Shown: in pieces, positions 44,713-54,286 of the stretch
How the letters are laid out: every line of letters starts with the position of its first letter
Position numbering within the stretch: position 1 is the stretch's first letter
Assembly: GCF_000314975.1 (NCBI RefSeq)
Contig: NZ_BAEN01000021.1
Coordinates: 1-64,000 of the forward strand
DNA: 64,000 nucleotides
Direction of reading: 5' to 3'
From: Aliiglaciecola lipolytica E3
GTDB taxonomy: Bacteria > Pseudomonadota > Gammaproteobacteria > Enterobacterales > Alteromonadaceae
Translations under genes and position numbers: made by a program
Notes under the pieces: model-generated
Told to the model about the DNA's origin: nothing
The model's database searches: none
The model's input: the letters and a program-made list of their open reading frames with translations, nothing else

Positions 44713-45432
44713 TTATTTCGCCGCTACACCGACACTTTTCAAACCAATATCAAGTGTTGAGAATAATCTCGTCGCAGCATTCGCGCTTTTATTGTCGTGC
44801 GCGCCAAGTAAGATGCTGTCATGTAACTTCGCAGATGAATATTGGCTTTTGTGAGCAACATGCAATGGCAAATAACACAAACCAAAATCTTTACCACAGC
44901 GCTTATTAGACCATTGCTCGATAATAGGTTTTAAAAATGTTTCGCATGTAGTGGGTTTCAATGCGCTGTGAATTACCACTAAATGATATTGTCCTTTAGT
45001 AGCTAAAGTAGCGCCAATTTGCTGGCAAACGGTTTCCATATTTTTCATCATTTTTGTTTCGTCAGATTCCATTTTGCCAATGCACACTAATGTCACTTCG
45101 GTTTGCAATATAGCATTGTGTAAGTCACTGGTAGCAACAAGGTTTCGTTTAAGTCGTGCAGACACCACGGCTTGCTCTAATTCGGCATCTTGGATGGGGG
45201 AATGATTTTGATTAACGCCGTTCACTTTGCGTGAATCCATATCTATGGCTATCACTTTGTGATCATTGTTGGCAAATGAAACACTCAATAGGGTTCCCAT
45301 TAACCCTAGTCCAATCACGCTGATGCGTTCGTTCTGTGCCGATACATCGTTACCAATAGTTGATGAAGTGGCTGGGTGTATGTGATTGTAGATAGGTCTT
45401 GTTCTTGCCTGATTTTGGAGCGCGTTATACAT
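44713..45432 (-). CDS. UDP-glucose/GDP-mannose dehydrogenase-like, N-terminal domain only
   Basis: A 239-residue protein with a Rossmann motif ISVIGLGLMGTLLSVSFAN near residue 37, followed by family-like segments (GVNQNHSPIQDAELEQAV, HSALKPTTCETF and FGLCYLPLHVAH). Members of the family are usually 390-450 residues and carry a catalytic cysteine in the later half. This protein ends at the first-domain boundary and lacks that part. It may be a decayed or divergent paralog such as an AlgD relative. No polysaccharide genes lie nearby. Catalysis is doubtful. Confidence 0.6.
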   Translation of the reverse strand: MYNALQNQARTRPIYNHIHPATSSTIGNDVSAQNERISVIGLGLMGTLLSVSFANNDHKVIAIDMDSRKVNGVNQNHSPIQDAELEQAVVSARLKRNLVATSDLHNAILQTEVTLVCIGKMESDETKMMKNMETVCQQIGATLATKGQYHLVVIHSALKPTTCETFLKPIIEQWSNKRCGKDFGLCYLPLHVAHKSQYSSAKLHDSILLGAHDNKSANAATRLFSTLDIGLKSVGVAAK

Positions 45433-45621
45433 AATAAATCACCTGTTTTTTATTTATTAAACTTATATTTCGAATCGGTGATAGTGAAGTCGCATAATTC
45501 ATTCCAATTTTTATAATCGTTTAAAAACAATGGGTTAGTTGTTATTTTGCTTGGTTCACATGCTTAAGTGGCGCAATTTGAATACACACCTTAGAAAAAA
45601 CCTGAAATTTTAATCAATCCT

Positions 45622-45662
45622 TTGATCCAGATCAGTTCGTACTTTGCGGTACTTCGTATACT
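45622..45662 (+). promoter_or_regulatory. FNR-type site and -10 box before a small-protein gene
   Basis: TTGATCCAGATCAG at 45622-45635 matches the FNR/ANR consensus (TTGAT-N4-ATCAA) at all but the final base. A TATACT -10 box lies at 45657-45662. The predicted transcription start (about 45669) places the site centre near -41, the position for class II activation. Confidence 0.65.
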
Positions 45663-45707
45663 TAATTCATAGAACAAAACGAATTTGCAAGGATATGAGG
45701 AAAAGTC

Positions 45708-45830
45708 ATGATTGAATTATTATTAAAAGATCCGGTGGTTTGGGGCTCATTGTTAGGTTTGTCAGTGGTCGTAGGAATTTGTGCGTATTACATGTATTTG
45801 TTTTTGTATAACACAAATCACAATCTATAA
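45708..45830 (+). CDS. 40-residue single-span membrane protein (DUF3149-like)
   Basis: A short frame of 40 codons and a stop, beginning MIELLLKDPVVWGSLLGL. It contains one membrane helix (residues ~12-34, ending ICAYYMYLFLY) and a short polar tail. GAGG lies 6-9 bases before the ATG. Similar ~40-residue proteins in marine gammaproteobacteria are grouped as DUF3149 (from memory). The function is unknown. The FNR-type promoter suggests it is expressed under low oxygen. Confidence 0.65.
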   Translation: MIELLLKDPVVWGSLLGLSVVVGICAYYMYLFLYNTNHNL

Positions 45831-45861
45831 AAGTAATGCTTGGGAGTATTGCTGGTCGGTA

Positions 45862-46464
45862 TTAGAAAGGCTCGTTGAAAGATTCGGGTTGTTCAATCAA
45901 CACCAGCAGGGCGCCTTTTCCGCCCCATTCTAATGGAGCTTGGTGAAAGCCTTCAACATCAGGATGTTGCACAAGCCAGTTGGGAACGGCTGTTTTTAAC
46001 ACCAATGAGCCAAGACCATGTACTATGCAAACACAATGTATGTTTTGCTTTTTGGCGGCTAAAATCAAAGCGGCAATTTCTAACTTAGCATTCTCGCGCG
46101 TTAAGCCGTGCAAATCTAAAATTAAATCGGGCGGATATTCCCCTCTGCGTAGGCGTTTTACTTCATAACTAGGCTTTCCGGGTCTGATGTATTTCAGCGG
46201 GCCTTGCTCTGGAAAGTGTGCTTCAAACCCATCAGAAAAATGAAAAGATGCTAAAGCTTGTTTAGTGTCGAGATTATCTTTGTGCTTTTTAAGCTGCGAT
46301 TGCGAAATGTGCTTGCTGGAAGGGCGCGGAGGCGTTATTTTGTCCTGCTTAATTGGCGCAACATCTTTAAACTCACCTCTAAACAGTGAAATATCCTCTG
46401 GTTCAGAGGATTTGACATCTAGTTTAGATATTTGAATAAAAGGATTGTTGGGCTGCTTTTTCAT
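45862..46464 (-). CDS. smrB: Smr-domain endonuclease SmrB
   Basis: A 200-residue protein with a basic, disordered N-terminal half and a C-terminal Smr domain (DLHGLTRENAKLEIAAL near residue 118, then CIVHGLGSLVLKTAVPNWL near 150). In E. coli SmrB cleaves mRNA between collided ribosomes so they can be rescued. The usual HGKG motif reads HGLG here. It is divergent to prmB, the arrangement also seen in enterics. Confidence 0.88.
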   Translation of the reverse strand: MKKQPNNPFIQISKLDVKSSEPEDISLFRGEFKDVAPIKQDKITPPRPSSKHISQSQLKKHKDNLDTKQALASFHFSDGFEAHFPEQGPLKYIRPGKPSYEVKRLRRGEYPPDLILDLHGLTRENAKLEIAALILAAKKQNIHCVCIVHGLGSLVLKTAVPNWLVQHPDVEGFHQAPLEWGGKGALLVLIEQPESFNEPF

Positions 46465-46562
46465 AATTTGTTATGGTTTATGCGTAATTAAACAGGCAAT
46501 TTTGGCTGAAGCATAGCAAAATACTGCCTAGCACTAAACATCTTAAATAAGACCCAATTTAT

Positions 46563-47504
46563 ATGACATCCATTGATACCATCGATTTGGAAGAAATTGC
46601 AACTGAGCTTTCGTCCATTTTAGATATAGTAAGATGGTCCATGAGCCAATTTAATCAAGCTGATTTATATTATGGTCATGGTACTGATAATGCGTGGAGT
46701 GAAGCGTTAACGCTAGCCCTGCAAGTTTTGCATTTACCGCAAAATATGACTGAAGATGATCTTCATTTAATCTTGCAATCTAAGCTTACGCTGGCAGAGA
46801 AAAAGCAAATTTTGGCACTAGTAAAACGACGTATCTTGGAAAAGTTGCCTGTGGCATACTTAACTAATCAAGCGTGGTTTTGTGGCTTGCCCTTTTATGT
46901 TGATGAACGGGTATTAGTGCCGCGTTCACCCTTTGCTGAACTTATTGACCAACACTTTTCCACTTGGTTAGAGTCTGAACCACAATACATCTTGGATTTA
47001 TGCACAGGCAGTGGCTGCATCGCTATTGCGCTCGCGTATGAATTTGAAGAGTCGCAAGTAGACGCCGTTGATATTAGTGACGACGCGTTGCAAGTTGCAG
47101 ATATAAATATTCAAGAACACGGTTTACATGATCGCGTGTTGCCGATTAAGTCGGATCTGATGGAAGCGTTACAAGGACATAAATACGACTTAATAGTAAG
47201 TAATCCACCGTATGTTGACGCTGAAGACATGTCGGATTTGCCAGATGAGTTTCATCACGAGCCAGAGCTGGGTTTAGCGGCGGGTGAAGATGGACTAGTT
47301 CTTGTTGATACCATTTTGCGCCAAGCAGTTGAGCATCTTAACCCAGATGGTTGGCTATTTGTCGAAGTGGGAAATAGTGAAGTACATATGAACGCTAAGT
47401 ATCCGGAACTGGATATTCATTGGGTTGAGTTCGAGCACGGTGGTAGGGGAGTGTTTGCAATAAATCATGCAAACCTAACTGCCTACTGGGCGAAACATAG
47501 TTAA
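46563..47504 (+). CDS. prmB: Ribosomal protein L3 glutamine methyltransferase
   Basis: A 313-residue SAM-dependent enzyme that methylates a glutamine in ribosomal protein uL3. The SAM-binding motif [16 protein letters not shown] (about residues 143-158) is followed by the catalytic NPPY at residues 214-217. It is the first gene of prmB-aroC, 20 bases before aroC. Confidence 0.94.
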   Translation: MTSIDTIDLEEIATELSSILDIVRWSMSQFNQADLYYGHGTDNAWSEALTLALQVLHLPQNMTEDDLHLILQSKLTLAEKKQILALVKRRILEKLPVAYLTNQAWFCGLPFYVDERVLVPRSPFAELIDQHFSTWLESEPQYILDLCTGSGCIAIALAYEFEESQVDAVDISDDALQVADINIQEHGLHDRVLPIKSDLMEALQGHKYDLIVSNPPYVDAEDMSDLPDEFHHEPELGLAAGEDGLVLVDTILRQAVEHLNPDGWLFVEVGNSEVHMNAKYPELDIHWVEFEHGGRGVFAINHANLTAYWAKHS

Positions 47505-47524
47505 CGTTAGGAAGTAAAATAAAC

Positions 47525-48622
47525 ATGGCTGGAAACACTTTTGGCAAACTTTTTACAGTGACCACTTTTGGTGAAAGTCACGGTATTGCAATTGGCGGCA
47601 TTGTAGATGGATGCCCACCGAATTTAGAGATAAGTGAAGCTGACTTACAAATTGATTTAGATCGCAGAAAGCCTGGCACGTCTCGTTACACTACGGCAAG
47701 ACGTGAAGGTGACGAAGTACAAATTTTATCTGGTGTTTTTGAAGGTAAAACCACAGGTACAAGTATCGGTTTGTTAATTAACAACACGAATCAACGTAGC
47801 CAGGATTATTCAAAAATCAAAGATACATTTCGTCCCGGGCATGCCGACTACACCTATCAACAAAAATACGGTTTACGTGATTATCGCGGCGGCGGTCGTT
47901 CTTCAGCTAGAGAAACTGCTATTCGTGTTGCTGCGGGTGGAATAGCTAAAAAATATTTAAAACAAGTTCACGGTATCGAAATTCATGGTTATCTGTCCCA
48001 ATTGGGGCCGATAAAAATCGATAGTATCGATCACAGTGTGACGAATACGAATGCTTTTTTCTGTCCTGACGAAACTAAATTAGATGCACTTGATGCTTAT
48101 ATGCGAGATTTGATTAAAGCTGGGGATTCCATTGGTGCAAAAGTTTCCGTCGTCGCTAAAAATATGCCCGTCGGTTTAGGTGAGCCAATATTTGACCGCT
48201 TAGACGCAGACCTTGCTTCGGCAATGATGGGGATCAACGCGGTAAAAGGCGTTGAAATAGGCGATGGTTTCGCTGTTGTAGAACAAAAAGGCAGTGAGCA
48301 CCGCGATGAAATAACCCCTCAAGGATTTAAAACAAATCGTGCTGGCGGAATCTTAGGTGGCATATCGTCAGGACAAGATGTCGTGGTACATTTAGCACTC
48401 AAACCTACTTCAAGTATTAGTGTCCCGGGTGATTCTGTTGATATTCACGGTCAAGCAGCAGAAATTATTACCAAAGGTCGACACGACCCCTGTGTTGGTA
48501 TTCGTGCCGTACCAATCGCAGAAGCTATGACTGCGATTGTGTTGATGGACCATTTACTGCGTCATCGTGGCCAAAATGCCGATGTGACATCAATAACGCC
48601 AATTATACCCGGGCAGGCTTAA
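47525..48622 (+). CDS. aroC: Chorismate synthase
   Basis: A 365-residue FMN-dependent enzyme making chorismate from EPSP, the last step of the shikimate pathway. Signature blocks [17 protein letters not shown] (near residue 15), [14 protein letters not shown] and [19 protein letters not shown] (near 125), and [18 protein letters not shown] near the C-terminus are complete. Confidence 0.97.
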   Translation: MAGNTFGKLFTVTTFGESHGIAIGGIVDGCPPNLEISEADLQIDLDRRKPGTSRYTTARREGDEVQILSGVFEGKTTGTSIGLLINNTNQRSQDYSKIKDTFRPGHADYTYQQKYGLRDYRGGGRSSARETAIRVAAGGIAKKYLKQVHGIEIHGYLSQLGPIKIDSIDHSVTNTNAFFCPDETKLDALDAYMRDLIKAGDSIGAKVSVVAKNMPVGLGEPIFDRLDADLASAMMGINAVKGVEIGDGFAVVEQKGSEHRDEITPQGFKTNRAGGILGGISSGQDVVVHLALKPTSSISVPGDSVDIHGQAAEIITKGRHDPCVGIRAVPIAEAMTAIVLMDHLLRHRGQNADVTSITPIIPGQA

Positions 48623-48627
48623 TTCAG

Positions 48628-49815
48628 TTGCCTGCTGATAGTGCAAGTATTAATCAGGCGAGCTCGCGTGTAAATTTGATTTTGTTGGGTATTACCTATC
48701 TGCTCTATTTTGGGCAGTTAGGGATACTGGTGCCGTATTTAGGCATATTCCTCGATGGGCGTGGATTTAGCTCACAACAAATTGGTGAGTTGTTCGCTCT
48801 CATCACCATTGCGCGAATATTGGGGCCTAATTTATGGGCCTCTATGGCAGATAAGTCAGGCAAAGGTTTATCTATTCTGCGGCTCGGCAGTTTCCTTACA
48901 TTCGCCACCTTTTGTTGTGTATTTTGGCTTGATGGATTCTGGGGATTAACATTCGCATTTGGGCTGATGATGATGTTCTGGACTGCTGTGTTACCTCAAC
49001 TCGAAGTATTAACTCTCAACTGTGTTGCAAGTGATCCTAGTCGTTATAGTCTTATTCGATTGTGGGGCAGCGTTGGCTTTATTGTATTAACGGTCATTAC
49101 CGGGGTGGGGATTGATTTTACTTCCTCAGAAGCTCCGATATTTATCAGCGCGGTTGTCCTCCTATGTTTATTTATATCCACACTCTTTATTCGTGAAAAT
49201 CAAAGCGATTCTGCTCACTCATCTTCGCAAAGCAGCATCTGGGGAAAAGCCAAAACCACACCTTTTATATTATTTATGCTCAGCGCCATATTTTTGCAGG
49301 TGAGTTTTGGGACTTACTATGGTTTTTTCGCACTTTATACACGTGATCTTGGTTATAGCGGGCAAACGACGGGTATTTTGCTAGGGTTAGCTGTAGCAGC
49401 TGAAATCGGCATTTTTTTGGTAGCTGGCCGACTCATGAAATTGTTCGGGATTAAATGGGTGTTATTTGCCAGCATAATATTGACCGCAGTTCGATGGTAC
49501 GTACTGGCTGATGCCGCCGAGTGGCTGTGGGTGTTGATATTGAGTCAGGTTTTGCATGCTTTTAGCTTTGGCTTACATCATGCCGCTGCAATAAAATTTA
49601 TCCATGAATATTTTGGTAAAGCCTTCCAAAGCCGCGGACAAGCACTGTATATCAGTATTTCTTTTGGTATCGGTGGAGCTGTGGGGAATTACGTCTCTGG
49701 CTACCTTTGGCAACAAGGAGCTGGCGCATACAATGCGTTTGTTTTTTCTGCACTGACTGCACTCGTTTCTGGTGCTTTTTTATTGGCAGTGAAGGGAAAA
49801 GAAATGACTCGGTAA
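48628..49815 (+). CDS. MFS transporter, PPP/HcaT-like
   Basis: A 395-residue protein with about twelve membrane segments. The layout resembles the 3-phenylpropionate/nucleoside-type MFS transporters (LILLGITYLLYFGQLGILVPYLG, WASMADKSG, and LRLWGSVGF-type loop SLIRLWGSVGFIVLTV). It begins with TTG five bases after the aroC stop; a later start is possible. Substrate is unknown. It follows aroC closely and may share its transcript. Confidence 0.85.
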   Translation: MPADSASINQASSRVNLILLGITYLLYFGQLGILVPYLGIFLDGRGFSSQQIGELFALITIARILGPNLWASMADKSGKGLSILRLGSFLTFATFCCVFWLDGFWGLTFAFGLMMMFWTAVLPQLEVLTLNCVASDPSRYSLIRLWGSVGFIVLTVITGVGIDFTSSEAPIFISAVVLLCLFISTLFIRENQSDSAHSSSQSSIWGKAKTTPFILFMLSAIFLQVSFGTYYGFFALYTRDLGYSGQTTGILLGLAVAAEIGIFLVAGRLMKLFGIKWVLFASIILTAVRWYVLADAAEWLWVLILSQVLHAFSFGLHHAAAIKFIHEYFGKAFQSRGQALYISISFGIGGAVGNYVSGYLWQQGAGAYNAFVFSALTALVSGAFLLAVKGKEMTR

Positions 49816-49955
49816 CATTCCTGTTTCACCTAAAAGTGACTTTTAGCCTATTTCTATTTAAATTATTTGTGCCAAACTAAACCTGTACAATAAATAAACG
49901 TGTCGGTGCAATTAGTGCCAATACTATAAAGATACAGTTATGGAAGATAATTTAC

Positions 49956-51011
49956 GTGTCGGATAAAAGCGAGTTATTACAAAGTCTTAAAATTGATCGT
50001 GTTGAAGAATCACAGCCCAAAGGTTTTACGTTGTGGCAGGTAATTCTGCTGCTGATAGTGGTTGTGATTATTTCAGTATGGGCCACATTGGAATTTGCCA
50101 AGGGCAGCAGTGAACAAATAAATCCCCCCTCTGGTTCTGGACAAAACTCCGCAATACAAACCACTAAAGCGCCAAGCCAAAATAAACAAGCTGGCGATGC
50201 TAATCTGGATAAAGCAAACCCTTCTTCTCCAGCAACTACGGAAAATACTGCCATCCTGAATTCTTCCGGATATATCACTGCAAGACGAATGGCTACGGTG
50301 TCAGCGGAAATTATGGGGCTGATAACAGAAGTCACTATTGAAGAAGGAACCTCTGTAGAAGAAGGTCAAATACTTGCAAGGTTAGATAATACCCTAGCAA
50401 AAACAAATTATGAGTTGGCAGTAGCGCAACTGGATGTATTAAAAGCGCGAATCAATAGTATCCAAGCAAATCTTAACGACGCACAAGACAATCACAAGCG
50501 AGTAATGACAAATACGTTTTCAAGTGCAGCAGAAAAGTCCAGAGCACAAGCGCAGATGCATAGCTTACAAGCTAACATTGAAAGTGCTAAAGCGGATCTG
50601 CATGTCGCAAATATCGAGGTACGCCGTCAGCAAGAAAGGTTAGATGATCACATTATTCGCGCGCCATTTTCCGGCGTAGTAACAGTTAAAGCTGCTCAAC
50701 CCGGCGAAATTGTGGCTCCAAGCTCAGCAGGTGGCGGTTTTACCCGAACCGGTATTTGCACTATCGTCGACATGGAATCTTTAGAAATTGAAGTGGATGT
50801 CAATGAGTCGTTTATCGGCCGAGTATACCCAGGACAACCGGTAGAAGCGCAGTTGGATGCCTATCCTGATTGGATCATTCCGGCTTCAGTCATTGCCATT
50901 ATTCCCACAGCTGATAGAGCAAAAGCGACAGTGCAGGTGAGAATAAAAATAGAACAAGCAGATCCAAAAATATTGCCCGACATGGGTGTCAAAGTTGCCT
51001 TTCAAAAATAG
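49956..51011 (+). CDS. Membrane-fusion adaptor of a MacAB-type efflux operon
   Basis: A 351-residue protein with a GTG start. One N-terminal membrane anchor (WQVILLLIVVVIISVWATL, residues ~29-47) is followed by a low-complexity linker, then lipoyl halves (GYITARRMATVSAEIMGLI near 105 and HIIRAPFSGVVTVKAAQPGE near 235), a helical hairpin and a beta-barrel. This is an RND/MacA-type adaptor. It leads a four-gene operon with an ATPase and two FtsX-like permeases. Confidence 0.9.
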   Translation: MSDKSELLQSLKIDRVEESQPKGFTLWQVILLLIVVVIISVWATLEFAKGSSEQINPPSGSGQNSAIQTTKAPSQNKQAGDANLDKANPSSPATTENTAILNSSGYITARRMATVSAEIMGLITEVTIEEGTSVEEGQILARLDNTLAKTNYELAVAQLDVLKARINSIQANLNDAQDNHKRVMTNTFSSAAEKSRAQAQMHSLQANIESAKADLHVANIEVRRQQERLDDHIIRAPFSGVVTVKAAQPGEIVAPSSAGGGFTRTGICTIVDMESLEIEVDVNESFIGRVYPGQPVEAQLDAYPDWIIPASVIAIIPTADRAKATVQVRIKIEQADPKILPDMGVKVAFQK

Positions 51012-51024
51012 TTAGGAGAATAAA

Positions 51025-51714
51025 ATGAGTGAAGACGTGTTGTTTGATTTAGTTAACGTTTCCAAGAAGTTTGTAAAAGGGAAAGAACAAATCAGCATTT
51101 TTGACGGCCTCAATATGCAAATTAATAAAGGTGACTTTGTGGCCATTATGGGCCCATCTGGGTCAGGCAAAACGACTTTACTGAACATGCTAGGAGGTGT
51201 CGATCAACCCTCAAGTGGTGAAGTGAGTTTTGATAACCAACGAATTGATAATTTAAGTGAAGGTAAGTTGGCAAAATGGCGCGCAAATAACATTGGATTT
51301 ATTTTTCAATTTTATAATTTGATGCCTATGCTAAATGCCTTTCGGAATGTGGAATTGCCACTGTTACTGACTAATATGAGCAGCAAAGAACGTGCTCAGC
51401 GTGTGCAAAATGCACTTAAATTAGTGGGCTTGGATGATAGAGCTAAACATATGCCAAGCGAGATGTCCGGCGGTCAGCAACAGCGAGTCGCCATTGCCAG
51501 AGCCGTTGTTTCTGACCCTAAACTGTTGTTGTGTGATGAACCTACTGGGGATTTAGATCGGAAAACAGCGGATGAAATTCTCGAAACCTTACAGCTGTTA
51601 AATAAAGAGTTTGGTAAAACGATTGTAATGGTGACCCACGATCCGTCAGCCGCAAAATATGCGAAACACACCTTGCATTTAGATAAAGGTGAATTTGTTC
51701 TGGAGGCGAAATGA
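51025..51714 (+). CDS. ABC transporter ATPase, MacB/LolD type
   Basis: A 229-residue cytoplasmic ATPase with Walker A GPSGSGKTT (about residues 44-52), Q-loop IFQFYNLMPML, signature MSGGQQQRVAIARA (near 150) and Walker B LLLCDEPTGDLD. It powers the two permeases encoded next. Its stop overlaps the next start (ATGA). Confidence 0.94.
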   Translation: MSEDVLFDLVNVSKKFVKGKEQISIFDGLNMQINKGDFVAIMGPSGSGKTTLLNMLGGVDQPSSGEVSFDNQRIDNLSEGKLAKWRANNIGFIFQFYNLMPMLNAFRNVELPLLLTNMSSKERAQRVQNALKLVGLDDRAKHMPSEMSGGQQQRVAIARAVVSDPKLLLCDEPTGDLDRKTADEILETLQLLNKEFGKTIVMVTHDPSAAKYAKHTLHLDKGEFVLEAK

Positions 51715-52868
51715 AAGATCTCTATTTGATTTATAAGAATCTCACTCGCAAAAAACTCAGACTTTTTTTAACTTGCTTTGCCATTTTTATTGCCTTTCTC
51801 ATTTTCGGCGCAATTACCGCGCTACAAGGTGCGCTAAATGCTGGCGTGGAAATGTCAGCTGATAACCGACTGATTACCGCGAATAAAATTAATTTTACGC
51901 AACCTCTACCTTTTGCCTATGTAAATAAAGTAAAAAATATCGAAGGGGTTAAAGATGTAAGCTACGCCAATTGGTTTGGCGGGTTTTATCAAGAACCAGC
52001 AAATCAGGTGGTGACAATGGCCGTTGACCCGACGACTTATTTCACGGTTTATGACGAGTTAGTGGTACCTGAAGCTCAACTGAAACAATGGCAAAACAAT
52101 CAACGAGGCGTGATAGTTGGCGAAAGAATGGCTAAAACGTTTAATTGGAAAGTGGGGGATACTATTCCAATGTCTTCGAATATTTTCACCAACAAAGATG
52201 GTACACAAACGTGGCAATTACAGGTGGATGGTATTTTCACAGCAAAAGATGAAAAAACCGATACCGGATATATCGTTTTTCATCACAAGTATTTTATGGA
52301 AACGCAAACTTGGGGCGGTGACAATGTTGGCTGGTTAATGTTGACCACGACAGATTCGGCGTTAAATCAGCAAGTGTCTGATGCCATTGATACAAACTTT
52401 GCCAATTCAGCAGCGGAAACAGAAACTAGCACTGAAGCGGCATTTAACAAAGCATTCATTGAACAGATTGGGAATATTGGCCTTATCATCTTTGGTGTTG
52501 TGTTTATGGCATTTTTCACCATTCTAGTTGTAGTCGGAAACACAATGGTTTTAGCTATTCGTGAGAGAACTAACGAAATTGCCGTGCTTAAGACCTTAGG
52601 TTTTTCTTCGCCCCGTATTTTCAAAATGATATTAATCGAATCATGCTTGCTAGCGTTTATCGGCGGATTGCTTGGGTTAGGAGCTGCATTTGTTATTGTG
52701 CAAGGCGCTTCCGAAGCCATGGCGCGCTTTTTACCAAACTTAGTACTCGACCAAGGTATCGTATTGCAAGCTTTGGGTTATATGCTGTTATTGGGATTAA
52801 TTACCGGAATTGTGCCGGCTATACGCGCACTTAGACTTAATATCGTCACTGGATTTCAAGGGGCATAA
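51711..52868 (+). CDS. FtsX/MacB-like permease, first copy
   Basis: A 385-residue protein with one N-terminal membrane helix (FLTCFAIFIAFLIFGAITAL), a large periplasmic domain (residues ~45-255), and three C-terminal helices, the FtsX topology. ERTNEIAVLKTLGFSSPRIF is the typical cytoplasmic loop coupling to the ATPase. It starts inside the last codons of the ATPase gene. Confidence 0.9.
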   Translation: MKDLYLIYKNLTRKKLRLFLTCFAIFIAFLIFGAITALQGALNAGVEMSADNRLITANKINFTQPLPFAYVNKVKNIEGVKDVSYANWFGGFYQEPANQVVTMAVDPTTYFTVYDELVVPEAQLKQWQNNQRGVIVGERMAKTFNWKVGDTIPMSSNIFTNKDGTQTWQLQVDGIFTAKDEKTDTGYIVFHHKYFMETQTWGGDNVGWLMLTTTDSALNQQVSDAIDTNFANSAAETETSTEAAFNKAFIEQIGNIGLIIFGVVFMAFFTILVVVGNTMVLAIRERTNEIAVLKTLGFSSPRIFKMILIESCLLAFIGGLLGLGAAFVIVQGASEAMARFLPNLVLDQGIVLQALGYMLLLGLITGIVPAIRALRLNIVTGFQGA

Positions 52869-52870
52869 GC

Positions 52871-54055
52871 ATGAGTTTAGTTTCACAAAGTAGTGCAGTT
52901 ATCATGATGAATGTGCGCAGTCTTCCGCGTCGTTTTTGGATGTCTGCGGCGATGGTCTTCGCCAGTGCAGTAGTGGTGGCGATATTATTAGCGTTTCTGG
53001 CGATGGCGAAAGGTTTTGAAACCACTATGCAAAGTGCGGGTAGTGATGACGTAGCTTTTTTCTTAAGGGTAAGTTCGGCTGCAGAACTCAACAGCACTGT
53101 ATCCAATGAGCAAGTCAATATCTTAACCAATGCACCGGGCATAGCATCAAACGAAAACGGGCCTATCATTTCTCCTGAACTTTACGTGATTGTTGATGGG
53201 GTAAAAAAGAGTAGTCAAACCAAAGCCAATATTCCGTTACGTGGGATTAACCAACAAGGCATAGCATTGCGCGAAAACTTCAAGTTAACTCAAGGGCGTA
53301 TGTATTCAACAGGGACCAATGAATTAATTGTCGGGCAGGGCATACTGGATGAGTTTGCAGGGTTTGAATTGGGAGATGAAATTCGTTCAGGGAAAAACGT
53401 TTGGACCGTTGTCGGTGTGTTTACTACCGGAGGAAATGTATTTGAAAGTGAACTGTGGGCAGATGCAAAAGTAATTCAGAGCTTATATAACCGTGGAAGC
53501 AGCTATCAATCAGTTAGAGCCAAATTAACTTCACCAGATCAAATCGAGCCAATTAAAGCTTTTGTAGAAAATGATCCTAGACTCAACCAAGATGTTCAAA
53601 GCGAAAAAAGTTACTTCTCTGAACAAAGTAAAGGGTTGAGTTACATGGCGTTATTCGGACGCGTTATCTCTACCATTATGGCGCTTGGCGCTTTGGCTGG
53701 AGCGCTTAACACTATGTATACCTCTGTGTCAGATCGGGCAGGAGAAATCGCGACACTTAGAGCCATAGGGTTTAGCCATATTTCGGCATTTATCGGCACA
53801 TTAACCGAAGCCTTGGTGTTATCTGTCATTGGTGGAATATTAGGCTCTATTGCTGCCTTTATCTTTTTCGATGGCTTGAGTGCAGCAACTTTAGGCGGTA
53901 GTTTCACCCAAGTTGTATTCCAATTTCAGTTAACCTCCGATTTATTCCTGCAAGGTGCGACTATGGCATTAGTGATAGGATTTATCAGTGGGTTATTTCC
54001 GGCTTGGCGTGCGGCAAGATTGCCGGTGGTCATTGCGTTTCAAAATGGCCGCTAG
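52871..54055 (+). CDS. FtsX/MacB-like permease, second copy
   Basis: A 394-residue paralog of the preceding permease with the same 1+3 helix layout. The coupling loop reads DRAGEIATLRAIGFSHISAF. The two copies probably form a heterodimer around the shared ATPase and pass substrate to the adaptor. The substrate could be a drug, peptide or lipid and cannot be inferred. It ends the operon. Confidence 0.9.
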   Translation: MSLVSQSSAVIMMNVRSLPRRFWMSAAMVFASAVVVAILLAFLAMAKGFETTMQSAGSDDVAFFLRVSSAAELNSTVSNEQVNILTNAPGIASNENGPIISPELYVIVDGVKKSSQTKANIPLRGINQQGIALRENFKLTQGRMYSTGTNELIVGQGILDEFAGFELGDEIRSGKNVWTVVGVFTTGGNVFESELWADAKVIQSLYNRGSSYQSVRAKLTSPDQIEPIKAFVENDPRLNQDVQSEKSYFSEQSKGLSYMALFGRVISTIMALGALAGALNTMYTSVSDRAGEIATLRAIGFSHISAFIGTLTEALVLSVIGGILGSIAAFIFFDGLSAATLGGSFTQVVFQFQLTSDLFLQGATMALVIGFISGLFPAWRAARLPVVIAFQNGR

Positions 54056-54090
54056 CATTTCATAGGTTATTTTCTAGTAGCCGGAAACTT

Positions 54091-54129
54091 ACCTCCTATT
54101 CTCATTGCTAACCGCTGGGAATAGGGGGT
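54091..54129 (+). terminator. Likely terminator of the efflux operon
   Basis: An 11-pair stem (ACCTCCTATTC paired with GAATAGGGGGT, one G-T pair) encloses a 17-base loop, 35 bases after the last permease. The T tract that follows is short and delayed. Confidence 0.45.
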
Positions 54130-54286
54130 TGTAGCTGTTTTAAGATTTCAATTACAAATGCGAAAAGTTCCACACCAAGGCGCTGTGTTATACAAACCTG
54201 CATTTTGTCTTCACTTATGTATATACTCTATTAATTAATTCAAAGTCATTGCGTTATACAATGAACCCAGAGTGTGTTGTTTGATT

